Source: Streptomyces ruber
GTDB taxonomy: Bacteria; Actinomycetota; Actinomycetes; Streptomycetales; Streptomycetaceae
DNA length: 64,000 nt
Assembly: GCF_014648075.1 (NCBI RefSeq)
Contig: NZ_BMQK01000010.1
Span: forward strand, 124,001-188,000
Direction: 5' to 3'
In this document: positions 45,033-53,404 of the stretch, piece after piece
How positions within the stretch are numbered: the first letter of the stretch is position 1
How the letters are laid out: each line of letters begins with the position of its first letter
The notes under the pieces: generated by a model
What the model was told of the DNA's origin: nothing
The model's input: the letters and a program-made list of their open reading frames with translations, nothing else
The model's database searches: none
Made by a program: the position numbers and the translations under genes

Positions 45033-45865
45033 GTCCTGTCCCGGGCACGGCCCCACAGGTCCCGCAGCGCGGCGTTGACCCGCTCCGGCTGCTGCGTGTG
45101 CGGGTAGTAGCCGGGCACCACCAGGTGAGCGGCGCCGATGACCTCGGCGATGTGACCCGCGCAGGCCACCAGCGGCTCGCCGGCGAGCTTCCGGTACGGC
45201 TCGGGCGCCCCCTCCCAGTCGCCCGAGACCATCAGCTTCGGGAAGGGCGCGTCGGCCAGCGGGCCGAGCGGGATGTCCGCGTCCCAGCAGGGGCGTTCGG
45301 CCATGGTGGTGGCCGCGGCGCGCAGCCGCGCCGGTGTCGGCTCCGGTACCGGCATCCCGACCGACCCGGTGGCGCCCCGCAGGAACTCCTCGGGCGTGAG
45401 GCCGGCGGGCAGCGCCGCGGTGGCCGCCCGGGCCCGTGCCAGCGCCTCCGCCACGACCGGGTGGCGTTCGGCCGGCCGCAGCGCGCCGGGCTGGATCAGG
45501 GTGAGCGAGCGGACCAGGTCGGGACGGCGCACGGCGGCCGCCATGGCACTGACCCCGCCGTACGCGTGTCCCACCAGGTGGGCGCCGGTGCCGAGGAGAC
45601 CGATGACGTCCTCGGCGTCGGCCGACCAGTCGCTGCGCGCGACGTCCGGACTGCGCCCGTACCCCCTGCGGTCCATCACCAGCAGCCGGTACCGGTCCGC
45701 CAGCGGGCGCTGCGCCGCGAAGCCGTAGCGCTCGTCGTCGCCCCAGGTCAGGATTCCGTGGACCAGGACGACGGGCGGGGCCCCGGGAGCGCCGTCGTCC
45801 CACACGGTGACGTGCACCGGCCCGGCCCCGTCCGGGCCGCGATGCCTGAATGCGCCGTCCGTCAT
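45029..45865 (-). CDS. Alpha/beta-hydrolase-fold protein lacking the nucleophile serine
   Basis: 278 aa from ATG 45865, which follows GGGGGAA. The oxyanion segment is VVLVHGILTWGDD, and MDRRGYGRS is the usual strand-6 region. The nucleophile elbow reads VGHAYGG, with Ala101 (codon GCG) where Ser is expected in GHSxGG. The likely acid (SGDWEG) and the C-terminal His region (GYYPHTQQPERV) are kept. Without the serine it is probably not an esterase; it may be a binding protein or use another chemistry. Confidence 0.82.
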   Translation of the reverse strand: MTDGAFRHRGPDGAGPVHVTVWDDGAPGAPPVVLVHGILTWGDDERYGFAAQRPLADRYRLLVMDRRGYGRSPDVARSDWSADAEDVIGLLGTGAHLVGHAYGGVSAMAAAVRRPDLVRSLTLIQPGALRPAERHPVVAEALARARAATAALPAGLTPEEFLRGATGSVGMPVPEPTPARLRAAATTMAERPCWDADIPLGPLADAPFPKLMVSGDWEGAPEPYRKLAGEPLVACAGHIAEVIGAAHLVVPGYYPHTQQPERVNAALRDLWGRARDRT

Positions 45866-45931
45866 GGTTCCCCCGTTCCCTGCGTGCCGCACGATGGTGA
45901 CCACCACTCTGCCTCGGCCGTCCCGTGCGTG

Positions 45932-46424
45932 TCAGCCCTCGGTCAGGTGCCGGTCCAGCCACTCCGGAGCGAGGCGGATGTGACGGATCGTCCGGCGGTG
46001 GTCGGTGTAGGCGATGTGCAGGGCACCGTCGGGGCTCCGGGTGAGCGTGGGGTAGGAGAGTTCGCGGTTGAGGCCCTCGCGGGAGTTGTTGGTGAGGCAG
46101 TGGCCGTCACCGGTGACCAGGTCGTGACGGACGGGCCAGGTGGCACCGGAGTCCGGGGAGAGGGACAGCGTGAGGGGGCGCGGGGGCGCCCCAGAAGGCG
46201 AGGTCGTCACCCGTGGCGGGGGCGGACCCCGCGGCGTCCTCGATCTCGTCGTGGAGGGAGGCGCGGCGCCCGGTCGCGTCGGCCGCGCTCGCGTGGTTGT
46301 GCACCATGGCGAGGCGGCCGTCGGGGAGGGGCACGTACTGGAGGGAGGAGTTGTTGTCGGGGGCGGTGGTCGGCCCGGGCACCGACCAGGTCTCGCCCTC
46401 GTCCCGGGAGACCGAGCGGTGCAC
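45932..46424 (-). pseudogene. Sialidase (exo-alpha-sialidase, BNR-type) remnant with frameshift
   Basis: Two minus-strand frames together read the C-terminal half of a sialidase-like beta-propeller: SVSRDEGETWSVPGPTT, SLQYVPLPDGRLAMVHNHAS, RRASLHDEIEDAAG and FWGAP. Then, after a shift near 46180, LSPDSGATWPVRHDL, CLTNNSREGLNRELSYPTL and HIAYTDHRRTIRHIRL to a stop at 45932. Two Asp-box motifs (S-x-D-x-G-x-T-W) are visible. The N-terminal half is missing, and the sequence is joined at about 46430 to a solute-binding-protein remnant. Confidence 0.8.
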
Positions 46425-46429
46425 CCGAT

Positions 46430-46967
46430 CGGAGGATCGGCACGGGGCGCTCGGTGCGCAGCCGGAAGGTGCGCCCGTCCACCGGCTCCACCTCGGGGAC
46501 CTCGGGGACCTCGGGGACCTCGGGGACCTCGGGGAACAGCCCCATCAGGAAGGAGCCGCTGACCTCGGCGTGCGTCCGCAGTGCGGTGCCGACGTCCTCG
46601 ACGGTGACCGGCCGGCCGTCGGAGTGGCGCACGCCCTCGCGCAGGCGCACCGTCCAGGCGGTCGGCTCGGTCATCTCGAAGCGGTCGGCGAGCATCGGCT
46701 CGGGCCGCAGTCCGGGGCCGATGTACGTGAGCGCCTGCCGCACCGCGCGCTGCACGGTGACGGCGGCCTCGAACTGGTTGAGCTCGTTGCCGAGGCTGAC
46801 CAGCGAGCGGTTCAGGCCGAGGGTGAGGGTGCCGGGCCCGGGGGTGCCGGTCGGGCCGGCGCAGGCGGGAGGGGGCCGAGGGCCGCTCCGGCCCCGGCGA
46901 GGGCGGTGCCGCGGAGCAGGGTGCGCCGGCTCGGTCCGGGTGAGTCTCGCTGGAGGAAACGGTTCAT
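46430..46967 (-). pseudogene. Family 5 solute-binding protein remnant, frameshifted and truncated
   Basis: ATG 46967 overlaps the stop of the Nramp-like gene (ATGA) and gives MNRFLQRDS, then a Tat-type signal SRRTLLRGTALAGAGAALG. The frame then ends early. In the next frame the protein continues as TLTLGLNRSLVSLGNELNQF, QALTYIGPGLRPEPMLADRF and WTVRLREGVRHSDGRPVTVE, all typical of peptide-type binding proteins. It stops being recognisable at about 46430, where sialidase sequence begins. A frameshift near 46870 and a 3' deletion inactivate it. Confidence 0.75.
46490..46534. repeat. Five tandem copies of ACCTCGGGG inside the binding-protein remnant
   Basis: Five exact head-to-tail copies of a 9-bp unit. 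On the minus strand they encode a repeated Glu-Val-Pro run (PEVPEVPEVPEV) within a loop of the decayed solute-binding protein. Confidence 0.85.
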
Positions 46968-48385
46968 TCGGATGCCACCACTCCCAGCGTGTCGAGCACG
47001 CCGTACACGCCGACGCACAGGATGGCGACGCTGCTGACGACCAGCGCCACGGTCATCCAGGGGCTGGAGCGGAAACGCTCCGGCACGCCGGTGTAGCGCA
47101 GCTTCCACACGGCGACGACCACGGCCAGCAGGAAGATGCCGCCGCCGATGCCGCCGATCTGCACCATCAGGACCGGGGACTGGACGTACAGGAAGAAGCA
47201 GGCCCACACCAGCGGCAGGGTCCAGGTGAGGATGCGGATGGCGCGGGTGCGGCTGTTGACGTCCTCCCACTTGACGACGCCGAGCATGCCGAGGGTGTTG
47301 GTCCACAGGCGGGGCACGGAGGCGGTGGAGCCGATCAGGGTGGAGAAGAGCACGGCGATCGCGCCGACCAGGAAGAGGTACTCGGCCCAGGGGCCCATGG
47401 TGTCGGTGTAGATGCGCGACAGCGTGGTGATCATCTCGTTGCCCTCGGGCACCAGGCCCTGCGGGTGCAGCACGGCCGCGCCGATGACGTAGAAGGACAG
47501 GGTGCACACGACGCACACGGCCAGTCCGGCCAGCACGTCGAGGCGCATGACCTTGATCCAGCCCTCGGCGCGGCGGGCGCGCTCCTCGGTGCCGTCGTCG
47601 GGGCCGGTCCAGCGGGCGTAGCCCTTCTCCATGCACCAGTAGGTGTACGTCGTCATCTCGTCGGCGCCGACACCGGTGATGCCGAAGACGGCGAGGGCGA
47701 TGCCGATGGTGCCGGCCGGGATCTCGAAGCTGAAGCCGCTGCCCAGTTCGGCGGAGCCGAAGCCGAACTCGGTGGCCGGCAGGCCCACCGCGAGGCTCAC
47801 GGTGATCAGGGTGAAGACGATGACGGAGACCACGCAGGCGCGTTCCACCAGGCCGTACTTGCCGGACTGGAGCAGCAGGACCGCGGCCAGGGTGACGACG
47901 AGGGCCCACAGCGCGAGCGAACCGGCGCTGAGCGGTTCGCCGATGACCGGCCAGAGCACGGAGCACGCGGCGGCCGTACCGCCGATGATGCCGCCGCGCT
48001 GGAACATCTTGGCGAAGTCCATGCCGATCCACAGCCAGTTGATCCAGCCCAGGCGGCCGACGCGGGGGCCGACCTCGCGGTAGCCCTCCAGGGCGGTGCG
48101 GCCGTTGAGGATGGTCCAGCGGGCGAGTTCCATCTGGACCCAGACCTTGACGCCGGTCGACACGATCACCAGCCACAGCAGGGCGAACCCGGCCTTGGCG
48201 CCGAGCGCGGTGGTGGTGATCAGCTCTCCGGAGCCGACCACGGCGGCGGACAGCACGAAGCCGGGGCCGAGGTGGCGCAGCCGGTCACGGAAGGAGGCGG
48301 GGGCCGGCCGGGCGTCCTCGGGACGCAGGGCGTACGGATCGGCCTGCGCCGGCGCCGCGGAGGGCGTGGAGTCGATGGTCGACAT
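46964..48385 (-). CDS. Nramp-fold transporter without the canonical metal-binding motifs
   Basis: 473 aa from ATG 48385. The fold is that of Nramp transporters: start HLGPGFVLSAAVV and about eleven hydrophobic helices. In helix 1 the metal-binding DPGN is replaced by GSGE (residues 51-54), and in helix 6 the MPH motif region reads GVGADEMTTYTYW (238-250). True Mn/Fe Nramp proteins need those residues, so a divalent metal substrate is doubtful. Position in a cluster with 2-hydroxyacid dehydrogenase, HpcH aldolase and sugar-acid kinase genes suggests an organic or sugar acid. Its stop overlaps the start of the decayed binding-protein gene. Confidence 0.85.
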   Translation of the reverse strand: MSTIDSTPSAAPAQADPYALRPEDARPAPASFRDRLRHLGPGFVLSAAVVGSGELITTTALGAKAGFALLWLVIVSTGVKVWVQMELARWTILNGRTALEGYREVGPRVGRLGWINWLWIGMDFAKMFQRGGIIGGTAAACSVLWPVIGEPLSAGSLALWALVVTLAAVLLLQSGKYGLVERACVVSVIVFTLITVSLAVGLPATEFGFGSAELGSGFSFEIPAGTIGIALAVFGITGVGADEMTTYTYWCMEKGYARWTGPDDGTEERARRAEGWIKVMRLDVLAGLAVCVVCTLSFYVIGAAVLHPQGLVPEGNEMITTLSRIYTDTMGPWAEYLFLVGAIAVLFSTLIGSTASVPRLWTNTLGMLGVVKWEDVNSRTRAIRILTWTLPLVWACFFLYVQSPVLMVQIGGIGGGIFLLAVVVAVWKLRYTGVPERFRSSPWMTVALVVSSVAILCVGVYGVLDTLGVVASE

Positions 48386-48562
48386 GGGCGGTGTTCCTTT
48401 GCTGGATCCGGCGCCGTCGCCGGAGCGGAAGGGGGGCACTGCGTGCGGCTGTACGGGGGTGTGGCGGCGTTGCTGCATGTGGGCCCGGGGGTCCACCGGA
48501 GGGCTGGGCGCGGGCCGGGTCGGCCCGCGCCGTGGTTCGGGCGGGCCGGTCGGTCCCGCTCG

Positions 48563-49020
48563 GTGAGCCGCCGCGCGGGCCGGGTTCGCCCGCGCCGTCG
48601 CTCGGGCTCGCCGACCGGTCACACCCGGCGAGCCCACCGCACGGGCCGGACCGGCCCCCGCCATGACTCGGGCGGGCCGGCCGGGGTGAGCCGGTGAGCC
48701 GCCGCGCGGGCCGGGTTCGCCCGCGCCGTCGCTCGGGCTCGCCGACCGGTCACACCCGGCGAGCCCACCGCACGAGCCGGACCGGCCCCCGCCATGACTC
48801 GGGCGGGCCGGCCGGGGTGAGCCGGTGAGCCGCCGCGCGGGCCGAGTTCGGCCGCGCCGTCGCTCGGGCTCGCCGACCGGTTGCACCCGGCGAGCCCGCC
48901 GCACGAGCCGGACCGGCCCCCGCCATGACTCGGGCGGGCCGGCCGGGGTGAGCCGGTGAGCCGCCGCGCGGGCCGGGTCCGGCCGCGCCGTGGTTCGGGC
49001 GGGGCCGGCCGGGGTGGGCC
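48563..49020. repeat. Tandem array of 131-bp repeats with internal hairpins
   Basis: Three full units start at 48563, 48694 and 48825, exactly 131 bp apart, and a partial fourth starts at 48956. Units 1 and 2 differ at one base; unit 3 has a few more changes. A divergent partial copy also precedes the array (about 48506-48562), and it shares a CGTGGTTCGGGC segment with the terminal partial copy. Each unit contains the inverted repeat GGGCTCGCCG / CGGCGAGCCC around a 12-base loop (first at 48604-48635). As 131 is not a multiple of three, no frame is conserved, so the array is non-coding. It fills most of the 688-bp gap 48386-49073; nothing else was recognised there. Confidence 0.9.
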
Positions 49021-49073
49021 GGACCGCGACGCGGGTGCGTACGGGCCGGTCGGTTCCGCGCCGCGGCGGCGGC

Positions 49074-50045
49074 TTACGCGGGGTTGACCGGAGCCTGGCC
49101 GGCCAGGACGCGGAGTACGTCCTCGGCGACCATCAGGCCCATCGCGCGGTTGGCCTCCGGAGTGCAGGCGGCCATGTGGGAGGTGAGGGTGACTCCTGGT
49201 GCCGTGCGCAGGGGGTGGCCGTGCGGGAGGGGTTCGGCCGCGAAGGCGTCCAGGGCGGCGGCGGCCAGGTGGCCGGAGTGCAGCGCCTCGGCGAGCGCGG
49301 TGTCGTCGACGAGGTCGCCCCGGGCCGCGTTGACCAGTACGGCGCCCCGCTTCATGGTGGCGAGGCGGGCGGCGGTCAGCAGCGGCTCGCCGGCGGGCGG
49401 CAGGTGCAGGGTGACGACGTCGGCGCGGCCCAACAGCGTGTCCAGGTCCGCCGGTTCGGCACCCGTGACGGTCACGGCGTCACCGGGCACGTACGGGTCG
49501 TGGGCCAGGACGCGCATCCCGAAGGCCTGGGCGTAGCCCGCGACGAGGCGGCCGATCCGGCCGAAGCCGACCACGCCGAGGGTCTTGCCGTGCAGTTCGG
49601 GCCCGAAGTGCTTGGGCCAGCCGCCCGCCATGACGGCCGTGTGCGAGGCGGTGATGCGGCGGGTCGCGTCCAGGATGAGCCCGAAGGCGTACTCGGCGAC
49701 GGCACGGGAGTTGGAGCCCGGCGCGCACACCACGGGGATGCCGCGTTCGCGGGCCGCGTCGAGGTCGATGGTGTCGGTGCCGACGCCGTGCTTGGCGATC
49801 ACCTTCAGGCGTGGGGCGGCATCCATCACCTCGGCGGTGACGGGGTCCATGCCGGCGATGAGGGCGTCGGCGTCGGCGATCCAGCGGGGCAGTTCGGTGG
49901 TCGGGAGCGCGGTCTCCTCGTACGGACGGAGCGGGCCGGCGCCGCCGTCGGCGAGGAGTTGCCACGGTTCGGCCGCGTGCCGCGCGAAGGTGGGCGTGGT
50001 GATGAGCGTGGTGCGGCCCCGCTCGCTCGGGTGCGGAGTGGTCAT
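49074..50045 (-). CDS. D-isomer-specific 2-hydroxyacid dehydrogenase
   Basis: 323 aa from ATG 50045. The catalytic arginine is in VCAPGSNSRAVAEYAF region (family SNxxAVAE), the NAD motif is LGVVGFGRIGRLVAGYA, and NAARGDLVDD with DAFAAEPLP and the His of LTSHMAACT complete the site. Family members reduce 2-oxo acids or oxidise 2-hydroxy acids, phosphoglycerate dehydrogenase being the best known. It overlaps the aldolase gene by 4 bases and belongs to the minus-strand sugar-acid operon. Confidence 0.9.
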   Translation of the reverse strand: MTTPHPSERGRTTLITTPTFARHAAEPWQLLADGGAGPLRPYEETALPTTELPRWIADADALIAGMDPVTAEVMDAAPRLKVIAKHGVGTDTIDLDAARERGIPVVCAPGSNSRAVAEYAFGLILDATRRITASHTAVMAGGWPKHFGPELHGKTLGVVGFGRIGRLVAGYAQAFGMRVLAHDPYVPGDAVTVTGAEPADLDTLLGRADVVTLHLPPAGEPLLTAARLATMKRGAVLVNAARGDLVDDTALAEALHSGHLAAAALDAFAAEPLPHGHPLRTAPGVTLTSHMAACTPEANRAMGLMVAEDVLRVLAGQAPVNPA

Positions 50046-50818
50046 GACGCGGTGCCCCGGGCTGCCTCGAGGTGCGCGGTGGCGACCTGCTGGAGGTGGA
50101 CGACGTCGGCGGAGACGGTGGCGAAGGTGTAGCCCTCGGCGAGGCGGCGGGCGGCGCTCGCGCCGTCGGCGGTGTGGATGCCGGCGGCGATCCCGGCGGC
50201 CTCGGCGGCCTTGCGGATCCGGGTGAGGGCCGCCTCGAACTCCTCCGTCACGTCCGGGTCGGTGGAGGTCCTGCCGCCGATGGCGAGGCGCAGGTCGGAC
50301 GGGCCGACGTAGATGCCGTCGAGGCCGGGGGTGGCGCAGATCTCCTCGACGTCGGCGAGCCCGTCGGCCGTCTCGATCATCGCGAGGACGGCGGTCTGCT
50401 CGTGGGTGTCGGCCGGGTTCGGGCCGATGCGGAGCTGGGCGCGCATGGGGCCGTAGGAGCGGCGGCCGTGCGGCGGGTAGCGCACGGCGGCGACGGCGTC
50501 GGCGGCGTCCCGGGCATTGTCGATGAGCGGCACGATGACGGCGGCGGCCCCGGCGTCCAGGGCGCGGCCTATACAGGTGAGGTCGTTGGCCTCGACGCGG
50601 ACCATGCCGACGGCGGTGGAGCCGCGGGTGTCGGTGGCGATCAGGTTGTTGAGCAGGCCCTGGTAGCCGAAGAGGCCGTGCTGGGCGTCGAAGGCGAGGT
50701 AGTCGTAGCCGATGCGGGCCAGGCGCTCGGCGGCGACGGGCGAGTCGAGCAGCGACCAGTAGCCGATGAGGCGCTGCCGGTTGCGCAGGGCGGTGGTGAA
50801 TTCCGCGGCGGTGGTCAT
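50042..50818 (-). CDS. HpcH/HpaI-family aldolase
   Basis: 258 aa. GYDYLAFDAQHGLFGYQ carries the His-containing catalytic segment, AAAVIVPLIDNARDA and RRSYGPMRAQ (family GxRGxGP) follow, and the metal-binding Glu is in VLAMIETADGL with GLDGIYVGPSDL. Family II metal-dependent aldolases cleave 2-keto-3-deoxy acids to pyruvate plus an aldehyde. With the neighbouring dehydrogenase and aldo/keto reductase this suggests handling of a keto-deoxy sugar acid. There is a 57-bp gap to the reductase gene upstream, containing two 15-bp tandem copies near 50852. Confidence 0.9.
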   Translation of the reverse strand: MTTAAEFTTALRNRQRLIGYWSLLDSPVAAERLARIGYDYLAFDAQHGLFGYQGLLNNLIATDTRGSTAVGMVRVEANDLTCIGRALDAGAAAVIVPLIDNARDAADAVAAVRYPPHGRRSYGPMRAQLRIGPNPADTHEQTAVLAMIETADGLADVEEICATPGLDGIYVGPSDLRLAIGGRTSTDPDVTEEFEAALTRIRKAAEAAGIAAGIHTADGASAARRLAEGYTFATVSADVVHLQQVATAHLEAARGTAS

Positions 50819-50875
50819 GACGGGGGTTCCTCCGGAGGGTACGGGTTCGCGGCTCGGCGGTCAGCGGCTCGGCGG

Positions 50876-51883
50876 TCAGCGGTTGTAGGCGGGCATGGGG
50901 CCGCGCAGGGCGGCGCCGACGGCGTCGCAGGCCTCGGTCACGTCGGCGGGGAGCGGACCCGCCTGGGCGGCGGCGATGTTGGCGCGCAGGTGCTCCACCT
51001 TGGAACCGCCGAGGAGCAGCGCGTCGGTGGAGGGCCGGTCCAGGAGCCAGCGCAGGGCGAGTTCGGTGAGCGGGACACCCGCGCCCTCGGCGATCGCGGT
51101 GAGCTGCGCCACCGCGGCGAACAGGTCCTCGTTCCAGTACCGCTGCCTGTACATCGCGGCGAGCCTGGAGTCGCCGAAGCGGCCGGTGGCGGGGTCGGCG
51201 TCGAAGCGGTGCCGGCCGGTGAGCAGGCCGCCGCCGAGCGGGTTGTAGACCATGGTGCGCAGCCCGCTGACGGCCGCGTACTCGGTGTACTCCTCCTCGA
51301 TCCGGCGGGCGAGGAGGTTGTGCAGCTGCTGCGCGATCACGGGGCGCGGGGCGCCGGTCTCGTCGGCGGTGCGGGTCAGCTCCGCGATCTGCCAGGCGGC
51401 GTGGTTGGAGACGCCGAGCGCGCGGATCTTCCCCTCGGCGGCGAACTCGGCGACCGCGGCCAGGGTGTCGGCCAAGGGCGTACGGCGGTCCGGCTGGTGC
51501 AGGTAGAAGAGGTCGACGTGGTCGGTGCCGAGCCGCTTCAGGCTGCCGTCCAGCGCCGCGCGCAGGCCCGCCGGGGAGAGCGGGGCGTGCTCGCCCTGGT
51601 CCGGGTGGGGGATGCCGGCCTTGGTGGCGAGGACGATCCGGTCGCGGCGGCCGGGGAGCAACTCGGCGAGGATGCGCTCGCTCTCGCCGCCCGCGTAGCC
51701 GTTGGCGGTGTCGACGCCGGTGATCCCCGCGTCGAGGGCCGCGTCCAGCATGTCCGCCGCGCCCGCGCGGTCGACGGTGTCGCCGAACGTCATGGTGCCC
51801 AGGACGAGGCGGGACAGCGGGATCGGGAGAGGCGGGAGTTCCGTCCCCTGCGGGCCGGGGCGAGTGCCGGTGCCGGTGCTCAC
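50876..51883 (-). CDS. Aldo/keto reductase
   Basis: 335 aa from GTG 51883, which has AAGGA upstream; a longer frame to 51976 lacks one. LVLGTMTFGDT, the catalytic Asp/Tyr in GVDTANGYAGGESE, the Lys in LATKAGIPHPD and the His in LFYLHQPDRRTPL form the AKR tetrad. GVSNHAAW and the C-terminal GGSKVEHLRANI are also typical. It reduces aldehydes or ketones with NADPH. First gene of the minus-strand sugar-acid operon, divergent from the DUF1537 kinase, with a palindromic operator between. Confidence 0.9.
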   Translation of the reverse strand: MSTGTGTRPGPQGTELPPLPIPLSRLVLGTMTFGDTVDRAGAADMLDAALDAGITGVDTANGYAGGESERILAELLPGRRDRIVLATKAGIPHPDQGEHAPLSPAGLRAALDGSLKRLGTDHVDLFYLHQPDRRTPLADTLAAVAEFAAEGKIRALGVSNHAAWQIAELTRTADETGAPRPVIAQQLHNLLARRIEEEYTEYAAVSGLRTMVYNPLGGGLLTGRHRFDADPATGRFGDSRLAAMYRQRYWNEDLFAAVAQLTAIAEGAGVPLTELALRWLLDRPSTDALLLGGSKVEHLRANIAAAQAGPLPADVTEACDAVGAALRGPMPAYNR

Positions 51884-51978
51884 GAGTGGTTCCTTCCGGT
51901 ACGGGGGCCGTGCCGGACGCCGCCCGCCCGGCGGGTGGTGGGCGACGGCCGTTGTCGCGTGGAGGAACGCTCGCATGG

Positions 51979-51995
51979 TTGCGCGTTATGCGCAA
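51979..51995. promoter_or_regulatory. Palindromic operator candidate in the sugar-acid divergent promoter
   Basis: TTGCGC-gttat-GCGCAA is a perfect 6-bp dyad with a 5-base spacer, in the 255-bp region between the divergent aldo/keto reductase and DUF1537 kinase starts. Related GCGCGAAT and GCGCA half-sites follow within 25 bases. The DeoR regulator encoded at 54431 is the nearest candidate binder. Confidence 0.5.
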
Positions 51996-52138
51996 TACCC
52001 CTCGCGCGAATCGCGCAGCCTGTGCCATCATCGAGCGCATCGGCGCCGCGGCCGACGACCGTGGCTCCTCCGCGTTCGGGGTTCGGCGCATCACCGCGCC
52101 CGGCCATCGCGTACGGGGTCCGGTCTGAGGAGGTTTCC

Positions 52139-53404
52139 GTGAGCCCTCACAAGGGCGTGCCACCGGTCATGGCGCTCGCCGACGACCTGTCGGGCGCCGC
52201 GGAGGCGGCCGCGCTGCTGCGGCTGCCGGTCCTGCTGGCGCTGGACCCCGCGCAGGCGCCGTCCGCCGGTGACGGGGAGGCCGTGGTGGTGGACCTCGAC
52301 TCGCGTCATGTGCCGGGCGCGGCCGCCGCCGAGGCCGTACGGACCGCGTCGGCCGGCCGGCCGGACGGTGTGACCTGGTACAAGAAGTCCGACTCGCTGC
52401 TGCGCGGGAACGTGGGGGCCGAGGCGGTCGCGTACGCGGAGGGCGCCCGGGCCGTCGTCACCGCCATGGCCCTGCCCGTCGCCGGGCGGGTGGTGCGCGG
52501 GGGCGTGGTCCACGTGGACGGCGTACCGCTGCACGAGAGCGGCGCGTGGCGCGCGGAGGAACGGGCGGCGCCCCGTTCCGTCGCCGAGGCCCTCGCCCCG
52601 CTGCCCACGGCCGGGGTGCCGCTCGACGCCGTACGGCGGGGGCCCCGGGCCCTGGCCGGCGAGCTCGCCGCGGTGGCCGCGCGCGGACGGCACCCGGTGT
52701 GCGACGCCGAGACCGACACGGACCTGGACCTGATCGTCGGCGCCGCGCTGCTGCTGGGGCCGGAGTACCGGCTGTCGGGCAGCGGCGGCCTGGCCGCCGC
52801 CCTGGGCCGGCGTATCGGGACCACGGCCCCGGAGGCGGACACCGGCGCCACCGATCGGCCCCTGCTCGTCGTCGCCGGGAGCGCTGAGCCCGGCATCGTT
52901 GCGCAGATCGCGCGACTGAAGGCGCTCGGCGCGCACCATCTTCCCCTGGCACCCGAGGAGTTGACCGACGCGGCGCCCGTGCCGCTGCCGCCGCTCACCT
53001 CCGACGGCGTCACCGTCCTCTCCATCGACGGGTCCGGCGGCATCCGGCCCGGGACGGCGCGGCGCCTCGTGGCCGGCCTCGCGCGCACCGTCGCGGCCCT
53101 GGACGGGGCCCCCGACCTGGTCCTCACCGGCGGCGAGACCGCCCGCCGGGTGCTGGACGCCACGGGGATCACCTCGCTGCGCCCGGTCGGCGAGATCCAC
53201 CACGGCGCCGTCCACTCCCGTACCGCCGACGGCCGGTCGGTCGTCACCCGCCCCGGCAGCTTCGGCGGCCCCGACTCGCTCCACCGCATCGCCACCGCAC
53301 TACGGCCGCACCTCCCGTCCCCGTCCCCCGTGTCCCCGGCCTCCCCCGCCTCCCCCGCGTCCCCGACCGCGTCCGCATCCTCGAGCCAAGGAGTCACACC
53401 GTGA
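52139..53404 (+). CDS. Four-carbon acid sugar kinase family protein (DUF1537)
   Basis: 421 aa from GTG 52139, six bases after GAGGAGG. The N-terminal motif ALADDLSGAAEAA and the segment WYKKSDSLLRGNVGAEA match the substrate domain. The C-terminal nucleotide domain has LVVAGSAEPG and LVLTGGETARRVLDA. Characterised relatives phosphorylate threonate, erythronate or 2-oxotetronate with ATP. The last 30 residues are a Ser/Pro/Ala-rich tail from short DNA repeats. Overlap with the pdxA-like gene (GTGA) supports the usual kinase-dehydrogenase pairing. Confidence 0.9.
   Translation: MSPHKGVPPVMALADDLSGAAEAAALLRLPVLLALDPAQAPSAGDGEAVVVDLDSRHVPGAAAAEAVRTASAGRPDGVTWYKKSDSLLRGNVGAEAVAYAEGARAVVTAMALPVAGRVVRGGVVHVDGVPLHESGAWRAEERAAPRSVAEALAPLPTAGVPLDAVRRGPRALAGELAAVAARGRHPVCDAETDTDLDLIVGAALLLGPEYRLSGSGGLAAALGRRIGTTAPEADTGATDRPLLVVAGSAEPGIVAQIARLKALGAHHLPLAPEELTDAAPVPLPPLTSDGVTVLSIDGSGGIRPGTARRLVAGLARTVAALDGAPDLVLTGGETARRVLDATGITSLRPVGEIHHGAVHSRTADGRSVVTRPGSFGGPDSLHRIATALRPHLPSPSPVSPASPASPASPTASASSSQGVTP

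Noticed and set aside
46207..46755. Independent small gene starting at GTG 46755
   Set aside because: Its sequence is the continuation, in the next frame, of the binding-protein remnant that begins at 46967; it has no ribosome site and runs into shifted sialidase sequence.
48506..49020. CRISPR array
   Set aside because: The 131-bp units are contiguous with no unique spacers, and no cas genes are near.
52898..52917. A second operator-like GTTGCGCAG/CGCGCGAC sequence inside the DUF1537 gene
   Set aside because: It encodes a normal part of the protein and the dyad is imperfect; probably chance.
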